Shown here piece after piece: positions 1-8,732 of a DNA stretch of 64,000 bases. A program made the translations under genes and the position numbers. The stretch spans positions 1 to 64,000 of the forward strand of contig USGY01000004.1 in assembly GCA_900554365.1 (NCBI GenBank), in the 5' to 3' direction. The number at the start of each line of letters is the position of its first letter. The first letter of the stretch is position 1. This stretch comes from an uncultured Clostridium sp. GTDB lineage: Bacteria; Bacillota; Clostridia; TANB77; CAG-508. A model generated the notes under the pieces. It worked only from the letters and a program-made list of their open reading frames with translations. It made no database searches and had not been told where the DNA came from.

Positions 1-294
1 CACATCTCTATCTAGTGCTTCTAAATATAAATTCATTTTTCCTAAATATTCTGCTTTAAATTCTCCTAATTTTAATTAAAATGCTACCAAACAAGATAAT
101 TCTCTGTTATAGAATAATAAGTCAATAAAGAAATCATGATTTCAAACTTGAACTCTGTATTCGTCTCCTATAAAAGTAAAATCTTTACCAACTTCTAAAT
201 ACAATAAAATCATTTCTTCATTTACTTTTCTGTAAGCATTATTTTTTCGCTTTTCAATCATTTCAATGATTTGATTAAAATTTATATCTAACAT
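1..294 (-). pseudogene. DUF1016 (YhcG-type PDDEXK nuclease) remnant
   Basis: Reading the minus strand from an ATG at 294 gives about 50 codons (MLDINFNQIIEMIEKRK at the start, then GKDFTFIGDEYRVQV), then TGA, then NHDFFIDLLFYNREL, then TAA, then LKLGEFKAEYLGKMNLY to the window edge. These match the N-terminus and the C-terminal nuclease core of DUF1016/YhcG proteins. Both stops sit where the family usually has Gly and Glu, so each fits one G-to-T change. The middle of a normal gene of over 300 codons is missing: the N-terminal helix runs straight into the nuclease domain. I infer a decayed gene with an internal deletion. The left end lies outside the window. Confidence 0.75.
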
Positions 295-375
295 ATGTAA
301 TCACACCCTTAAAATAAATTATTTGTAATTTTAAACAAATTATATCATTTAATTTGAAAACTTTATATACTTTCA

Positions 376-404
376 TTGAAATTCACGAAAATTTTGTATA
401 TAAT
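376..404 (+). promoter_or_regulatory. Sigma-A type promoter
   Basis: TTGAAA (376-381), a 17-nt spacer and TATAAT (399-404). It points rightward into a stretch (295-595) with no convincing plus-strand gene. Its transcript would run antisense to the small hydrophobic ORF at 596-655, so an antisense or type I antitoxin RNA is possible (inference). Confidence 0.5.
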
Positions 405-595
405 GTTTTTAGAAAATGAACTAATTTCGTAACTTGTATGTGATTCGCTCCACGCTATAAAACTTTATAAAAAATAATATAACTTTATAAAACTCTTAGA
501 AATATTTGAAATAATATAAGGAAAATTAAATGTGACCACAATCACCATCTGAAAAATTAATGCTATTAGTGAACTATAATAGAATTGATAATAGT

Positions 596-655
596 TTAGA
601 CAACTAAGCCAAATAAAAGTAAGTATATTATTTCTAATAAAACTGTTTCTATCAT
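596..655 (-). CDS. Possible 19-aa hydrophobic peptide
   Basis: A very strong ribosome binding site (GAGGAGGTGG) lies just upstream of ATG at 655. The ORF encodes 19 residues, MIETVLLEIIYLLLFGLVV, almost all hydrophobic, like a single membrane helix. A perfect inverted repeat (TCACAAC-TTAT-GTTGTGA) sits immediately upstream of the ribosome binding site and could be an operator or an mRNA hairpin. A longer reading that begins at a GTG inside the ribosome binding site is unlikely. With the opposing promoter at 376-404 it resembles a type I toxin-antitoxin arrangement, but I do not recognise the peptide family. Confidence 0.3.
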   Translation of the reverse strand: MIETVLLEIIYLLLFGLVV

Positions 656-754
656 AGCACCACCTCCTCACTCACAACATAAGTTGTGAATTAAAAGTGG
701 CAAACTTTGCAAGGATTTCCAACTGCTACACTATTTGCTGGAATATCTTTGTTT

Positions 755-1297
755 CTATTTATCTTTATATAAAAAACATTCTTTATCATGAGAATAAATA
801 ATTCCAATAGCTTGCAAATATGAATAGATAATTGTACTCCCTACAAAATTCATACCTCTTTTTATTAAATCTTTAGATATTTTATCTGATAATTCTGAAC
901 TTGTCTTTCCTGTTTCATAAATAACTTTATCGCCAGTAAACATTTTTAAATAATTATAAAATGAACCATATTCATTTTGTATTTCTTTAAATATTTTTGA
1001 ATTGTTTATACTTGCTTTTATTTTTAATTTATTTCTAATGATTTTTTCGTTTTTTAGTAATTCATTTATTTTATTTTCACCATATTTACAAATAATATTT
1101 AAATCAAAATTATCATAAGCTTTTTTAAAATTTTCTCTTTTATTTAAGACACATTCCCATGAAAGTCCAGCTTGAAAAGATTCCAATATTAGCATTTCAA
1201 ATAAATATCTATCATCAAAATTTGGAACTCCCCATTCTTTATCATGATATTCTATATATTTAGGATTTTCCATATTGCACCATTTACATCTTTTCAT
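755..1297 (-). CDS. tag: DNA-3-methyladenine glycosylase I
   Basis: Removes 3-methyladenine from alkylated DNA in base excision repair. The protein has 180 residues, normal for Tag. The N-terminus (MKRCKWC, with Cys4) and the motif EYHDKEWGVP (His18) supply the first zinc ligands. The C-terminal YSHDKECF supplies His170 and Cys174, completing the Cys-His-His-Cys site typical of the family. The block ILESFQAGLSWECVLNKRENF is the conserved helix-hairpin-helix and catalytic region. ATG at 1297 follows AAGGAG. It is a single gene, separated from its neighbour by a terminator. Confidence 0.95.
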   Translation of the reverse strand: MKRCKWCNMENPKYIEYHDKEWGVPNFDDRYLFEMLILESFQAGLSWECVLNKRENFKKAYDNFDLNIICKYGENKINELLKNEKIIRNKLKIKASINNSKIFKEIQNEYGSFYNYLKMFTGDKVIYETGKTSSELSDKISKDLIKRGMNFVGSTIIYSYLQAIGIIYSHDKECFLYKDK

Positions 1298-1345
1298 TAT
1301 TTAGTCTCCTTTTTATTTTTTTCATAATTATAACATATTTTATAA

Positions 1346-1386
1346 AAATAAGAGACAAGATGTTATAAAATATCTTGTCTCTTATC
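1346..1386 (-). terminator. Rho-independent terminator
   Basis: A near-perfect stem, AAGAGACAAGAT / ATCTTGTCTCTT, is followed on the minus strand by ATTTTTAT. It ends the transcript of the small zinc-ribbon gene just upstream. Confidence 0.75.
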
Positions 1387-1391
1387 TTTAA

Positions 1392-1601
1392 TTACTCTTC
1401 TGGTAACTTATTCCAGTTTCTATACACTTTTGAAGGTATAGATTCTACAGGCCAAAAATCTCCATTTTCATCCATAATAGCAGGAACATAACGTTCTACA
1501 TTTTCCAAGCATTGCTTGCACAATAATGGACTATTAGTATTCTTTGGTCTCCAAAGCTTCACATTTTCTTTTCCACAAGAGCTGCACTTATAATTTTCCA
1601 T
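1392..1601 (-). CDS. Small zinc-ribbon protein, unknown function
   Basis: 69 residues. Two Cys pairs (CSSC near residue 6 and CKQC near residue 28) form a likely zinc ribbon, followed by an aromatic and acidic tail (DENGDFWPVESIP). It has its own promoter (1670-1698) and terminator (1346-1386), so it is a monocistronic unit. The translation start follows AAGGAG. I cannot assign a function; nucleic acid or protein binding is the usual role of such ribbons. Confidence 0.7.
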   Translation of the reverse strand: MENYKCSSCGKENVKLWRPKNTNSPLLCKQCLENVERYVPAIMDENGDFWPVESIPSKVYRNWNKLPEE

Positions 1602-1669
1602 AATTCTCCTTACTAATTAGTATGTGAGTTATAAGTTGCAAATACTACACTATCGAAGTATCATTTATT

Positions 1670-1698
1670 ATTATACCACCATTTATTCCTCATATCAA
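1670..1698 (-). promoter_or_regulatory. Sigma-A promoter of the zinc-ribbon gene
   Basis: On the minus strand: TTGATA (1693-1698), a 17-nt spacer and TATAAT (1670-1675), 70 bases upstream of the start at 1601. Confidence 0.7.
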
Positions 1699-1754
1699 CT
1701 TAAAAAGCAATATAATTTACATAATTTTTTATAATAATGCTTTTGATTTAATTA

Positions 1755-1782
1755 TTGCATTTTATAGAAAATATGTTATAAT
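1755..1782 (+). promoter_or_regulatory. Extended -10 promoter of the 1840 gene
   Basis: TTGCAT (1755-1760), a 16-nt spacer, then TGTTATAAT with an extended -10 TG and TATAAT at 1777-1782. It drives the small gene starting at 1840. Confidence 0.7.
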
Positions 1783-1839
1783 TATTTGGAGCATTTTTTG
1801 CTTTAACCCTATAATCACAAAATCATTTTAGGAGATTTT

Positions 1840-2151
1840 ATGAATAACTTATTTAATAGTTTGGTAACCTCAATTGTTCGGCAAATTCAAATTTTGAAGA
1901 TAAAATTCAAAATGTTTGATATCGGTTTGCTAAACGCAACTGCTTTGAAAGTTGACTATGAACGTTCTGAAGCTAAGTTTTATATTGATGATACCATTCC
2001 TAAAGGAATTTTTTATAGTTCTAGCATTTATACTTTTTTATCAAAAATAAAATCAGATAATAAAAAAGTACGCTCAAATGATCTTATCATTACTTTTTAT
2101 TGTCCTGATGAAAAAATCCTAAGGGCTCTTGATAAAAAGTGGAATGATTAA
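1840..2151 (+). CDS. Hypothetical 103-aa protein with an in-frame CGG
   Basis: ATG at 1840 follows TAGGAGATTTT, and a promoter and a terminator bracket the gene, so it is probably expressed. I do not recognise the protein; it has no clear membrane segment or motif. Codon 14 (1879-1881) is CGG, the only in-frame CGG I found outside the four frameshift sites of this window. Here a +1 skip would reach TGA after five codons (GKFKF), so the gene is either an exception to the CGG pattern or its real start lies downstream (ATG at 1909, which lacks a ribosome binding site). Confidence 0.55.
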   Translation: MNNLFNSLVTSIVRQIQILKIKFKMFDIGLLNATALKVDYERSEAKFYIDDTIPKGIFYSSSIYTFLSKIKSDNKKVRSNDLIITFYCPDEKILRALDKKWND

Positions 2152-2164
2152 TCATTAGGGTTAG

Positions 2165-2201
2165 CAGGAAAGGAGACAATTGTTTCTTTTCCTGTTTTTT
2201 T
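2165..2201 (+). terminator. Rho-independent terminator
   Basis: The stem CAGGAAAGGAGAC / GTTTCTTTTCCTG around a short AATT loop is followed by TTTTTTT. It ends the transcript of the gene at 1840-2151. Confidence 0.8.
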
Positions 2202-2262
2202 ATATCACTAAATTTTGTAACAATTGTATTTTTTTATAATATTATATTTTAGGGTGATTTTT

Positions 2263-3185
2263 ATGGCAATTGTTAAAACAAATATCAATTATACTTATGA
2301 AATTATGATGTTCAATATTTATTCTTTAAATACTTTGTATCCTTTTTTACAAGTTCAAAATGTAGGCTACAGTGTCTTAGGTAAACAACTTCCTGTAATT
2401 AGACTTCGGGCGTGGTTCTAAAAAAGTTTTTTATTCTGGTGCAATACACGCCAATGAGTGGATTACTAGTGTTCTTCTTATGAAATTTATTGAAGATTAT
2501 TGTTTAGCTTACGTTAATAATTCTGCACTTTATGGCTACAATATTAGAAATTTATTTAAAACTACTTCAATTTATATTATGCCAATGGTAAATCCTGATG
2601 GAGTTGATATTGTTAATGGTGTATATCCTCCAGATAGTACCATTTATAAAGTTACTGCTGAACTTGCTAGACCTTATGCAACAATTCCCTTTCCTAGTGG
2701 CTGGAAAGCAAATTTTAATGGTGTGGATTTAAATTTACAATTTCCTGCTGAATGGGAAAAAGCTAAAGAAATTAAATATAATTTAGGGTTTACCGGTCCT
2801 TCACCACGTGATTTTGTAGGCTATCGGACCATTAACTGAACCAGAAGCTTTAGCTATCTATAATTTCACATTAGAAAATTCTTTTAAGCTTGTTCTTGCC
2901 TATCACACTCAAGGCAAAGAAATTTATTGGCAATTTATGAATTTTAACCCACCTAATAGTTTTTATATTGGTTCTAGATTCGTCAAAAGTAGTGGCTATA
3001 CTTTAGCTAATACTCCTTATAATTCTAGTTTTGCTGGTTTTAAAGATTGGTTTATTCAAGATTTTAATAGACCTGGTTATACCATTGAAGCTGGAATTGG
3101 AGAAAATCCTTTACCTATATCTCAATTTGATGAAATATATCGTGATAATTTAGGTATACTTATTTTAGGTGCTGTTCTGTCTTAA
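2263..3185 (+). CDS. M14 gamma-D-glutamyl-diamino acid endopeptidase, two CGG +1 shifts
   Basis: A zinc peptidase of the MEROPS M14 family that cleaves peptidoglycan stem peptides; closest in style to Bacillus YqgT. It is split over three reading frames. At 2407 (CTT CGG GCG) and 2825 (TAT CGG ACC) skipping the C of an in-frame CGG restores frame and gives one 306-aa protein. Catalytic features span the joins: HANEW (zinc ligands His and Glu), [15 protein letters not shown], the PLTEPEA segment (readable only after the second shift), [11 protein letters not shown] (third zinc ligand) and the [12 protein letters not shown] strand with the catalytic Glu. The start at 2263 follows AGGGTGAT. No LysM repeats are present. 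The alternative is a pseudogene with two insertions, but the protein is otherwise intact. Confidence 0.8.
2407..2409 (+). other. +1 frameshift site 1 (CGG)
   Basis: CTT-CGG-GCG in the M14 peptidase. Continuing in zero frame gives ARG-Ala-Trp-Phe-stop. Skipping the C gives CTT-GGG-CGT-GGT, that is [12 protein letters not shown], leading directly into the HANEW zinc motif. Confidence 0.75.
2825..2827 (+). other. +1 frameshift site 2 (CGG)
   Basis: TAT-CGG-ACC in the M14 peptidase. Zero frame stops at TGA four codons later. Skipping the C gives TAT-GGA-CCA, that is [16 protein letters not shown], a conserved block of the family. Confidence 0.75.
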
Positions 3186-3201
3186 TTTATTATATTTGTT
3201 A

Positions 3202-3244
3202 CAAAAAAATCACCTTCAGCTTTTAGGCTTTAGGTGATTTTTTT
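3202..3244. terminator. Bidirectional terminator
   Basis: AAAAAATCACCT / AGGTGATTTTTTT stem between the convergent M14 peptidase and glgP genes, with an A-run before and a T-run after, so it can work in both directions. Confidence 0.8.
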
Positions 3245-3245
3245 A

Positions 3246-5813
3246 TTATTTTGTTATCCATTTTACTAAATTTAAATTTGCTGGCTCTAATATCATTTCA
3301 TGTTTTGGTATAACTCTAAATGTATATCCATAATTTCCGCCTGTTGTTAATTCTATTTTTGCTGTAAAATGATATTTTTTCTCTTGTTCATTTGATTTTG
3401 TTAATTGCATTGGTATAATGCTTACGTTTTCTACTACACCGTTTTCAAGGATTTTTCCGTAGTATACTTCAACCTCAATGTTTTCAACATTTATATTTGG
3501 TAATTCTACCTCACATGAAACTTCTATTTTGTTTCCTGCATCTATTGTTATGTTATCTAAATTGTTTATTTGTGTTATTTTTATATCTTTCCAATTTGTA
3601 TTTATGTCTTTTTTCCAAGCATTATATTCTGCAACATTTTCTATATTTGTATAATATTTTTGGTTTAATTTAGCTAAAGGCATATAATATTTATTTGTGT
3701 AATCTACAAGCATTCTAGCTGTGCTGTATTTTCCACCTGTTGATATAATTGAATTTTTCATAATTTCTATCCATTTTAATGGTAAATTATGATCATTTCT
3801 ATCATAATATGTTGGTATTATTTTTTCTTCTAATGTTCTATATAAACTTTGGCTATCAGCTTGATCTTGTTCTTCATATGAATTATATTCTGCATTTGTT
3901 CCTATTGTCCATCCATTTTTTTGATTATAGCCTTCTGCCCACCATCCATCTAGTACACTGAAGTTTATAACACCATTTACTGAAGCTTTTTGGCCACTAG
4001 TTCCTGATGCTTCCATTGGTCTACGTGGATTATTTAACCATACATCTACACCACTTATTAAATATCTTGACATTGCTATATTGTAATTTTCTAATAAGAA
4101 TATTTTTCCTTTAAATTGTGGCATCATTGATACTTGATGAATATATTTTATTAAGTCTTGTCCTTCTTTATCTGCTGGATGTGCCTTTCCTGCAAATATT
4201 AATTGTACAGGTCTTTCACTATCATTTAATATTTGTGTTATTCTTTCTAAATCTTTAAATATTAATGTTGCTCTTTTATATGTTGCAAATCTTCTTGCAA
4301 AACCAATTGTTAATGCATTTGGATTTAATTTTGATACAATTTCATTTATTGCTTCATAACTGCATCCAGAACGTCTTAATCTTTCTGTTGTATTTTCTTT
4401 TACAATTTTCAATAATTTTAATTTTCTATCATTATGGACTCCCCATAATTTATCATTTGGAATATTTTTTATTTTTTCCCAAACTTGATCTTGATACATG
4501 CTATCTTGCCAATATGGAATTAAATATTTGTTATATAATTCTTTTAATTTTGGTGCTAACCATGAACATGTGTGAATTCCATTTGTTACATATCCAATTG
4601 GAGCTTCATTTGATGCTATATTAGGCCATATTTCACCAAATAATTCTCTTGATACTGCTCCGTGTAATTTACTTACACCATTTTTCTTTCCAGCTATTTT
4701 TAATGCTAATATTCCCATATTAAATCCACTATCTAGTTTATTTCCTGGTTTCATTCCTAATTTCATGAATTCATCTCTTGAAAGACCTAGTTGTGGCCAA
4801 AAATCTTTGAAATATTTTTCTACTAAATCTAGTGGGAATATATCATTTCCTGCTGGCACTGGTGTATGTGTTGTAAACACTGTTTTTGAGCTAGCTATAT
4901 CTTTTGCAACATCAAAAGATACTTTCTTTTCTGCAATTATATTTTTTATAATTTCTAAGTTTAAGAATGCTGAATGACCTTCATTCATATGATATACTGT
5001 TGGATCTAGTTTTAAATATTTTGTTAATAATTGTACTCCAGCTTGTCCTAAAACTATTTCCTGGCGTATTCTCATTTCTTGATCTCCGCCATATAATTTT
5101 AATGTTACATCTCTATCTTCTGGATTATTTTTATCTATATCAGAATCTAATAAATAAAGTTTTATTCTACCAACATTTATACTCCATACTTTTAAATATA
5201 ATCTTCTTTTTGGGAATTTTACATAGATTATTAAATCATCCCCAATTTCATTTTTTACTGGATTTATTGGTAAATCATATAAATCAATTTGATTATATTC
5301 TGATTGTTGTTGTCCGTCTCCATCTATTTTTTGATTAAAATATCCATCTTTATATAATAATCCTACTGCTACTAATGGAATACCTAAATCACTTGCAGAT
5401 TTCAAATGGTCTCCTGATAAAATTCCTAATCCACCTGAATAGATTGGAATTGTTTGATCCAATCCATATTCAGCTGAAAAATAAGCTATTAAATCATTTT
5501 TCTCTTCTGGATAATTCTTGTTAAACCATGTATTTTTGCTATTCATATATCCTTCAAATTCTTCTACAACTTTATCATATTCTTTCAAAAATGATATGTC
5601 CTTTGCTGAATTTTCTAGACTTTCTTGTGATACATGTTTTAAAAATTTTACTGGGTTTTTATTTGATTGCTCCCATAAATCTCCGTCAATTCTTTGGAAT
5701 AAGCGTAAAAATTCTGTATTCCATGACCACCATAAATTATTTGCTATTGTTGATAATTTATTTATTCTTTTTGGTAGTTGTGGATTAACTGTAATTCTAT
5801 TGAATAAATACAT
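3246..5813 (-). CDS. glgP: Alpha-glucan phosphorylase (GT35)
   Basis: Phosphorolysis of glycogen or maltodextrin to glucose-1-phosphate in the cytosol. 855 residues, the length of the Thermotoga-type alpha-glucan phosphorylases, with their typical N-terminal domain (NNLWWSWNTEF near residue 27). AYFSAEYGLDQTIPIYSGGLG and HMNEGHSAF are conserved active-site blocks. EASGTSGQKASVNG near residue 600 carries the pyridoxal-phosphate lysine. A beta-rich C-terminal extension is present, as in this subfamily. It has its own promoter (5874-5902). No other glycogen gene is in the window. Confidence 0.93.
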   Translation of the reverse strand: MYLFNRITVNPQLPKRINKLSTIANNLWWSWNTEFLRLFQRIDGDLWEQSNKNPVKFLKHVSQESLENSAKDISFLKEYDKVVEEFEGYMNSKNTWFNKNYPEEKNDLIAYFSAEYGLDQTIPIYSGGLGILSGDHLKSASDLGIPLVAVGLLYKDGYFNQKIDGDGQQQSEYNQIDLYDLPINPVKNEIGDDLIIYVKFPKRRLYLKVWSINVGRIKLYLLDSDIDKNNPEDRDVTLKLYGGDQEMRIRQEIVLGQAGVQLLTKYLKLDPTVYHMNEGHSAFLNLEIIKNIIAEKKVSFDVAKDIASSKTVFTTHTPVPAGNDIFPLDLVEKYFKDFWPQLGLSRDEFMKLGMKPGNKLDSGFNMGILALKIAGKKNGVSKLHGAVSRELFGEIWPNIASNEAPIGYVTNGIHTCSWLAPKLKELYNKYLIPYWQDSMYQDQVWEKIKNIPNDKLWGVHNDRKLKLLKIVKENTTERLRRSGCSYEAINEIVSKLNPNALTIGFARRFATYKRATLIFKDLERITQILNDSERPVQLIFAGKAHPADKEGQDLIKYIHQVSMMPQFKGKIFLLENYNIAMSRYLISGVDVWLNNPRRPMEASGTSGQKASVNGVINFSVLDGWWAEGYNQKNGWTIGTNAEYNSYEEQDQADSQSLYRTLEEKIIPTYYDRNDHNLPLKWIEIMKNSIISTGGKYSTARMLVDYTNKYYMPLAKLNQKYYTNIENVAEYNAWKKDINTNWKDIKITQINNLDNITIDAGNKIEVSCEVELPNINVENIEVEVYYGKILENGVVENVSIIPMQLTKSNEQEKKYHFTAKIELTTGGNYGYTFRVIPKHEMILEPANLNLVKWITK

Positions 5814-5873
5814 TTTTATATTTCCTCCTTCGTAATTCTTCTTTTATTTTATCGTTCGGTATTTTACGTATAT

Positions 5874-5902
5874 ATTATCTATTAAATATTTTCGTTTGTC
5901 AA
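5874..5902 (-). promoter_or_regulatory. Sigma-A promoter of glgP
   Basis: On the minus strand: TTGACA (5897-5902), a 17-nt spacer and GATAAT (5874-5879), 60 bases upstream of the glgP start. Confidence 0.7.
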
Positions 5903-5907
5903 TGATT

Positions 5908-7161
5908 TTAAAAAATTCTTAAAATATCATTGTATGTTACTAATAAAAATATTGTTAGTATAATTGCAATTCCAAGTATTTGTATATTCATTTCTGTTTC
6001 TGGTTTTAATGGCTTTTTACGTATCGCTTCAACTAATAACAACACGAATTTTCCACCATCTAATGCAGGAATTGGTAACAAGTTTGTCACTCCCAAAGAT
6101 AAAGATATTAATGCCATCATTTCAAAGAATTCTCTAAATCCATTAGTTTGAGCAACCGCTTCTGAAATTCCAACAGGTCCCATCATTTGATTTAATCCAA
6201 CTTTTCCTGTAAATAATTGTTTTAAATTATCAAATATTGATAAAACAAATTCTTTAGTTTGGATTTCACCATTTATGAATCTATTTGTAAAATTATCTTC
6301 TGTTTGCTCTAATTCTATTCCTAAATAATATGTTGAAACAACATCTGGTGTTAGACTTATTGTTACTTCTGTTTTTCCTCTTTTTACTGTCATTTCTATA
6401 TTTTCATTTGCACTGCTTGCATGTAAAGCTTCTATTGCTGTATTTCTATTTCCATCTATAGAAATTCCATTTATCTTTAAAATAGTGTCATTTGTTTCTA
6501 TCCCTTGTTTTTGGGCTACACTTCCTTTTTCTACGGTAACAATTTTGCACTTATCATCTAAATATATTCCTGTAACTCTGTTTTTTACTTGTGTTGGTGT
6601 TATTTTATATTCTTCTTCTTGACCATTTTTTTCTGTTTTTAATTCAATTTCTTCGCCTTTATTTTTTTTCATTACTTTATCTAAATCATATTTACTTGAT
6701 ATTTTATGATTATTTATTTCTACTATTTTTTCTCCTTGTTGTAATCCAGCTTGGCTAGCTGCATATCCCTCTTGTACTAATTTTATTTCATTAGATATAT
6801 ATGTTCCAGATGTAAATGATAATATAAAATATACTATTATTGCAAATATGATATTAACAGTAGCTCCTGCAATTACTATTGCTATTTTTTTAGGAATACT
6901 TGCTTTAGAAAAAGAGCCCTCATTTTCTGATGCCTCTTCTTCTCCTTCCATACTTACAAATCCACCTAGTGGAATTAATCTAAGTGCATATTTAGTTTCT
7001 TTTCCTTGTTTTTTTAATATTGTTGGTCCAAATCCAATTGCAAATTCATTTACTTTTACTTTACACAATTTTGCTACTGTAAAATGTCCCAATTCATGTA
7101 TAAAAATTAAAAAACCTAATAAAACAATAATTTTTATTGCTATTAATAAATAACTTAGCAA
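5908..7161 (-). CDS. rseP: Site-2 intramembrane metalloprotease RseP
   Basis: Intramembrane zinc protease that cuts anti-sigma factors and leftover signal peptides. 417 residues. The first membrane helix carries IHELGHF (the HExxH zinc site, near residue 22). Two PDZ-like segments lie in the middle (AGLQQGEKIVEIN and QGIETNDTILKIN). The C-terminal helix carries PALDGGKF, the LDG motif with the third zinc ligand. It is the last gene of the rpsB-to-rseP series. The dxr and proS genes often found on either side of rseP are absent here. Confidence 0.93.
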   Translation of the reverse strand: MLSYLLIAIKIIVLLGFLIFIHELGHFTVAKLCKVKVNEFAIGFGPTILKKQGKETKYALRLIPLGGFVSMEGEEEASENEGSFSKASIPKKIAIVIAGATVNIIFAIIVYFILSFTSGTYISNEIKLVQEGYAASQAGLQQGEKIVEINNHKISSKYDLDKVMKKNKGEEIELKTEKNGQEEEYKITPTQVKNRVTGIYLDDKCKIVTVEKGSVAQKQGIETNDTILKINGISIDGNRNTAIEALHASSANENIEMTVKRGKTEVTISLTPDVVSTYYLGIELEQTEDNFTNRFINGEIQTKEFVLSIFDNLKQLFTGKVGLNQMMGPVGISEAVAQTNGFREFFEMMALISLSLGVTNLLPIPALDGGKFVLLLVEAIRKKPLKPETEMNIQILGIAIILTIFLLVTYNDILRIF

Positions 7162-7179
7162 TTTTATCCTCCTACTATT

Positions 7180-7983
7180 TTATATTAATGTAAATAAAGC
7201 ATATGCAAATGGAGCTAAAAATATTAAACTGTCGATTCTATCTAACATTCCTCCGTGTCCTGGAATTAAATTGCTATAATCTTTTATATCAACATATCTT
7301 TTTATTGTTGATGCAGCTAAATCTCCTATTTGCCCTACTAAACTTAATATTAATCCTATTCCAGATACATATAAATATGAATAATTTGTGCCGAAATATT
7401 TATTTACGAAATATGTATAAATAAGCATTAATATTATTGCACCTAAAGTTCCTCCTATACATCCTTCTATTGATTTTTTGGGACTAACTTTGGTATATTT
7501 GTGTTTTCCAAAATGCTTTCCTACTACATATGCAAAAATGTCTGTTCCCCATGCTGCAATTATTGCATACCATATTAATATTTTTCCATTTTTCATTCCA
7601 TCTATAAAAGCTACAAACATCATGAAAAATACTACATAAAAAATTCCAATAAAAGTATATGCAATGTCTTTAAAATTTGTTTTCATATCTGTTGCTATTA
7701 CTTGAGCAAATAATGCTATTAAAATTGTTGGCACAGCCAATGTAACAACCATATTTAAACATTCTGATGGTATTATGTGGATAAATGCTATACTAAAACA
7801 ACTTAAATACCCTAGCCATCTAACTGGTTTTGCAACTTTTGATATAGCATTAAAATACTCATCCATTGCAAGTAACGCTATTATTGCTAATGCAACATCA
7901 ACAAATATTTTATTTCCTATTAGTAATATTGCAAGTACTAATGGGAATCCTAATAGTCCTGATGTAAGTCTTTTTATATCCAT
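7180..7983 (-). CDS. cdsA: Phosphatidate cytidylyltransferase
   Basis: Makes CDP-diacylglycerol from phosphatidate and CTP, the branch point for membrane phospholipids. 267 residues with about seven hydrophobic helices. The family signature is present at the C-terminus (IPGHGGMLDRIDSLIFLAP), as is the upstream SPKKSIEGCIGGTLG loop. It lies 18 bases upstream of rseP and 21 downstream of uppS, consistent with one operon. Confidence 0.95.
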   Translation of the reverse strand: MDIKRLTSGLLGFPLVLAILLIGNKIFVDVALAIIALLAMDEYFNAISKVAKPVRWLGYLSCFSIAFIHIIPSECLNMVVTLAVPTILIALFAQVIATDMKTNFKDIAYTFIGIFYVVFFMMFVAFIDGMKNGKILIWYAIIAAWGTDIFAYVVGKHFGKHKYTKVSPKKSIEGCIGGTLGAIILMLIYTYFVNKYFGTNYSYLYVSGIGLILSLVGQIGDLAASTIKRYVDIKDYSNLIPGHGGMLDRIDSLIFLAPFAYALFTLI

Positions 7984-8004
7984 ATATTCCTCCGTAATAT
8001 GAGC

Positions 8005-8718
8005 TTAATTTGCTCCAAATTTTCTTGTTCTTTTTTCGTATTCAATTATAGCATTATCTAAATCTTCTTCTGTAAAATCAGGCCAATTTTTGTCAATAAA
8101 TAAAAATTCTGTATATACTAATTGCCATGGTAAAAAGTTACTTAGTCTTAATTCTCCACTTGTTCTTATTAACAAGTCCGGATCAGGCATACCCTTAGTA
8201 TACAAATTGTCAGATACTGTTTGTTCATTAATATCTGCTATTTCTATTTTTCCATCTTTCACATCTTTAGAAATTTGCTTAATTGCTTTTATAATTTCAT
8301 CTCTTCCACCATAATTTAATGCAATATTAAAAGTAACACCTGTATTATTTTTGGTTCTTTCCATACATTTTAATATACTTTTTTGCATTCCATCTGATAA
8401 GGCTGTGATATCTCCTAAAATTTTTACTCTTATATTTTCTGTATCTGCTCTTTTGGCATAATCATCTAGATAATTTTGTAATAACATCATTAATGCTTTT
8501 ACTTCATCTTCAGCTCTTTTCCAATTTTCTGTTGAAAAAGCATATACTGTTATATATTCTAGTCCAATTTTATTTGCATATCTTACAATTTTTTCTAATG
8601 TCTTAGCTCCTTTTTTATGTCCGTAACTTGCTCCTTTTCCTTGAGCTCTTGCCCATCTTCTATTTCCATCCATTATTATTGCAATATGTCTTGGCATATT
8701 TTCTTTGTTATGTTCCAT
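8005..8718 (-). CDS. uppS: Undecaprenyl diphosphate synthase
   Basis: cis-Prenyltransferase that extends farnesyl diphosphate to the C55 lipid carrier for cell wall synthesis. 237 residues. IMDGNRRWARAQG at the N-terminus is the substrate-binding loop, and RTSGELRLSNFLPWQ plus YTEFLF near the C-terminus are signature blocks. The next gene upstream encodes the synthase that supplies its farnesyl diphosphate primer. Confidence 0.96.
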   Translation of the reverse strand: MEHNKENMPRHIAIIMDGNRRWARAQGKGASYGHKKGAKTLEKIVRYANKIGLEYITVYAFSTENWKRAEDEVKALMMLLQNYLDDYAKRADTENIRVKILGDITALSDGMQKSILKCMERTKNNTGVTFNIALNYGGRDEIIKAIKQISKDVKDGKIEIADINEQTVSDNLYTKGMPDPDLLIRTSGELRLSNFLPWQLVYTEFLFIDKNWPDFTEEDLDNAIIEYEKRTRKFGAN

Positions 8719-8732
8719 TATCTTCTCCCTTA

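Noticed and set aside
2224..3185. Three separate small genes in the peptidase region
   Set aside because: None has complete motifs alone; together, across the CGG sites, they make one normal M14 enzyme.
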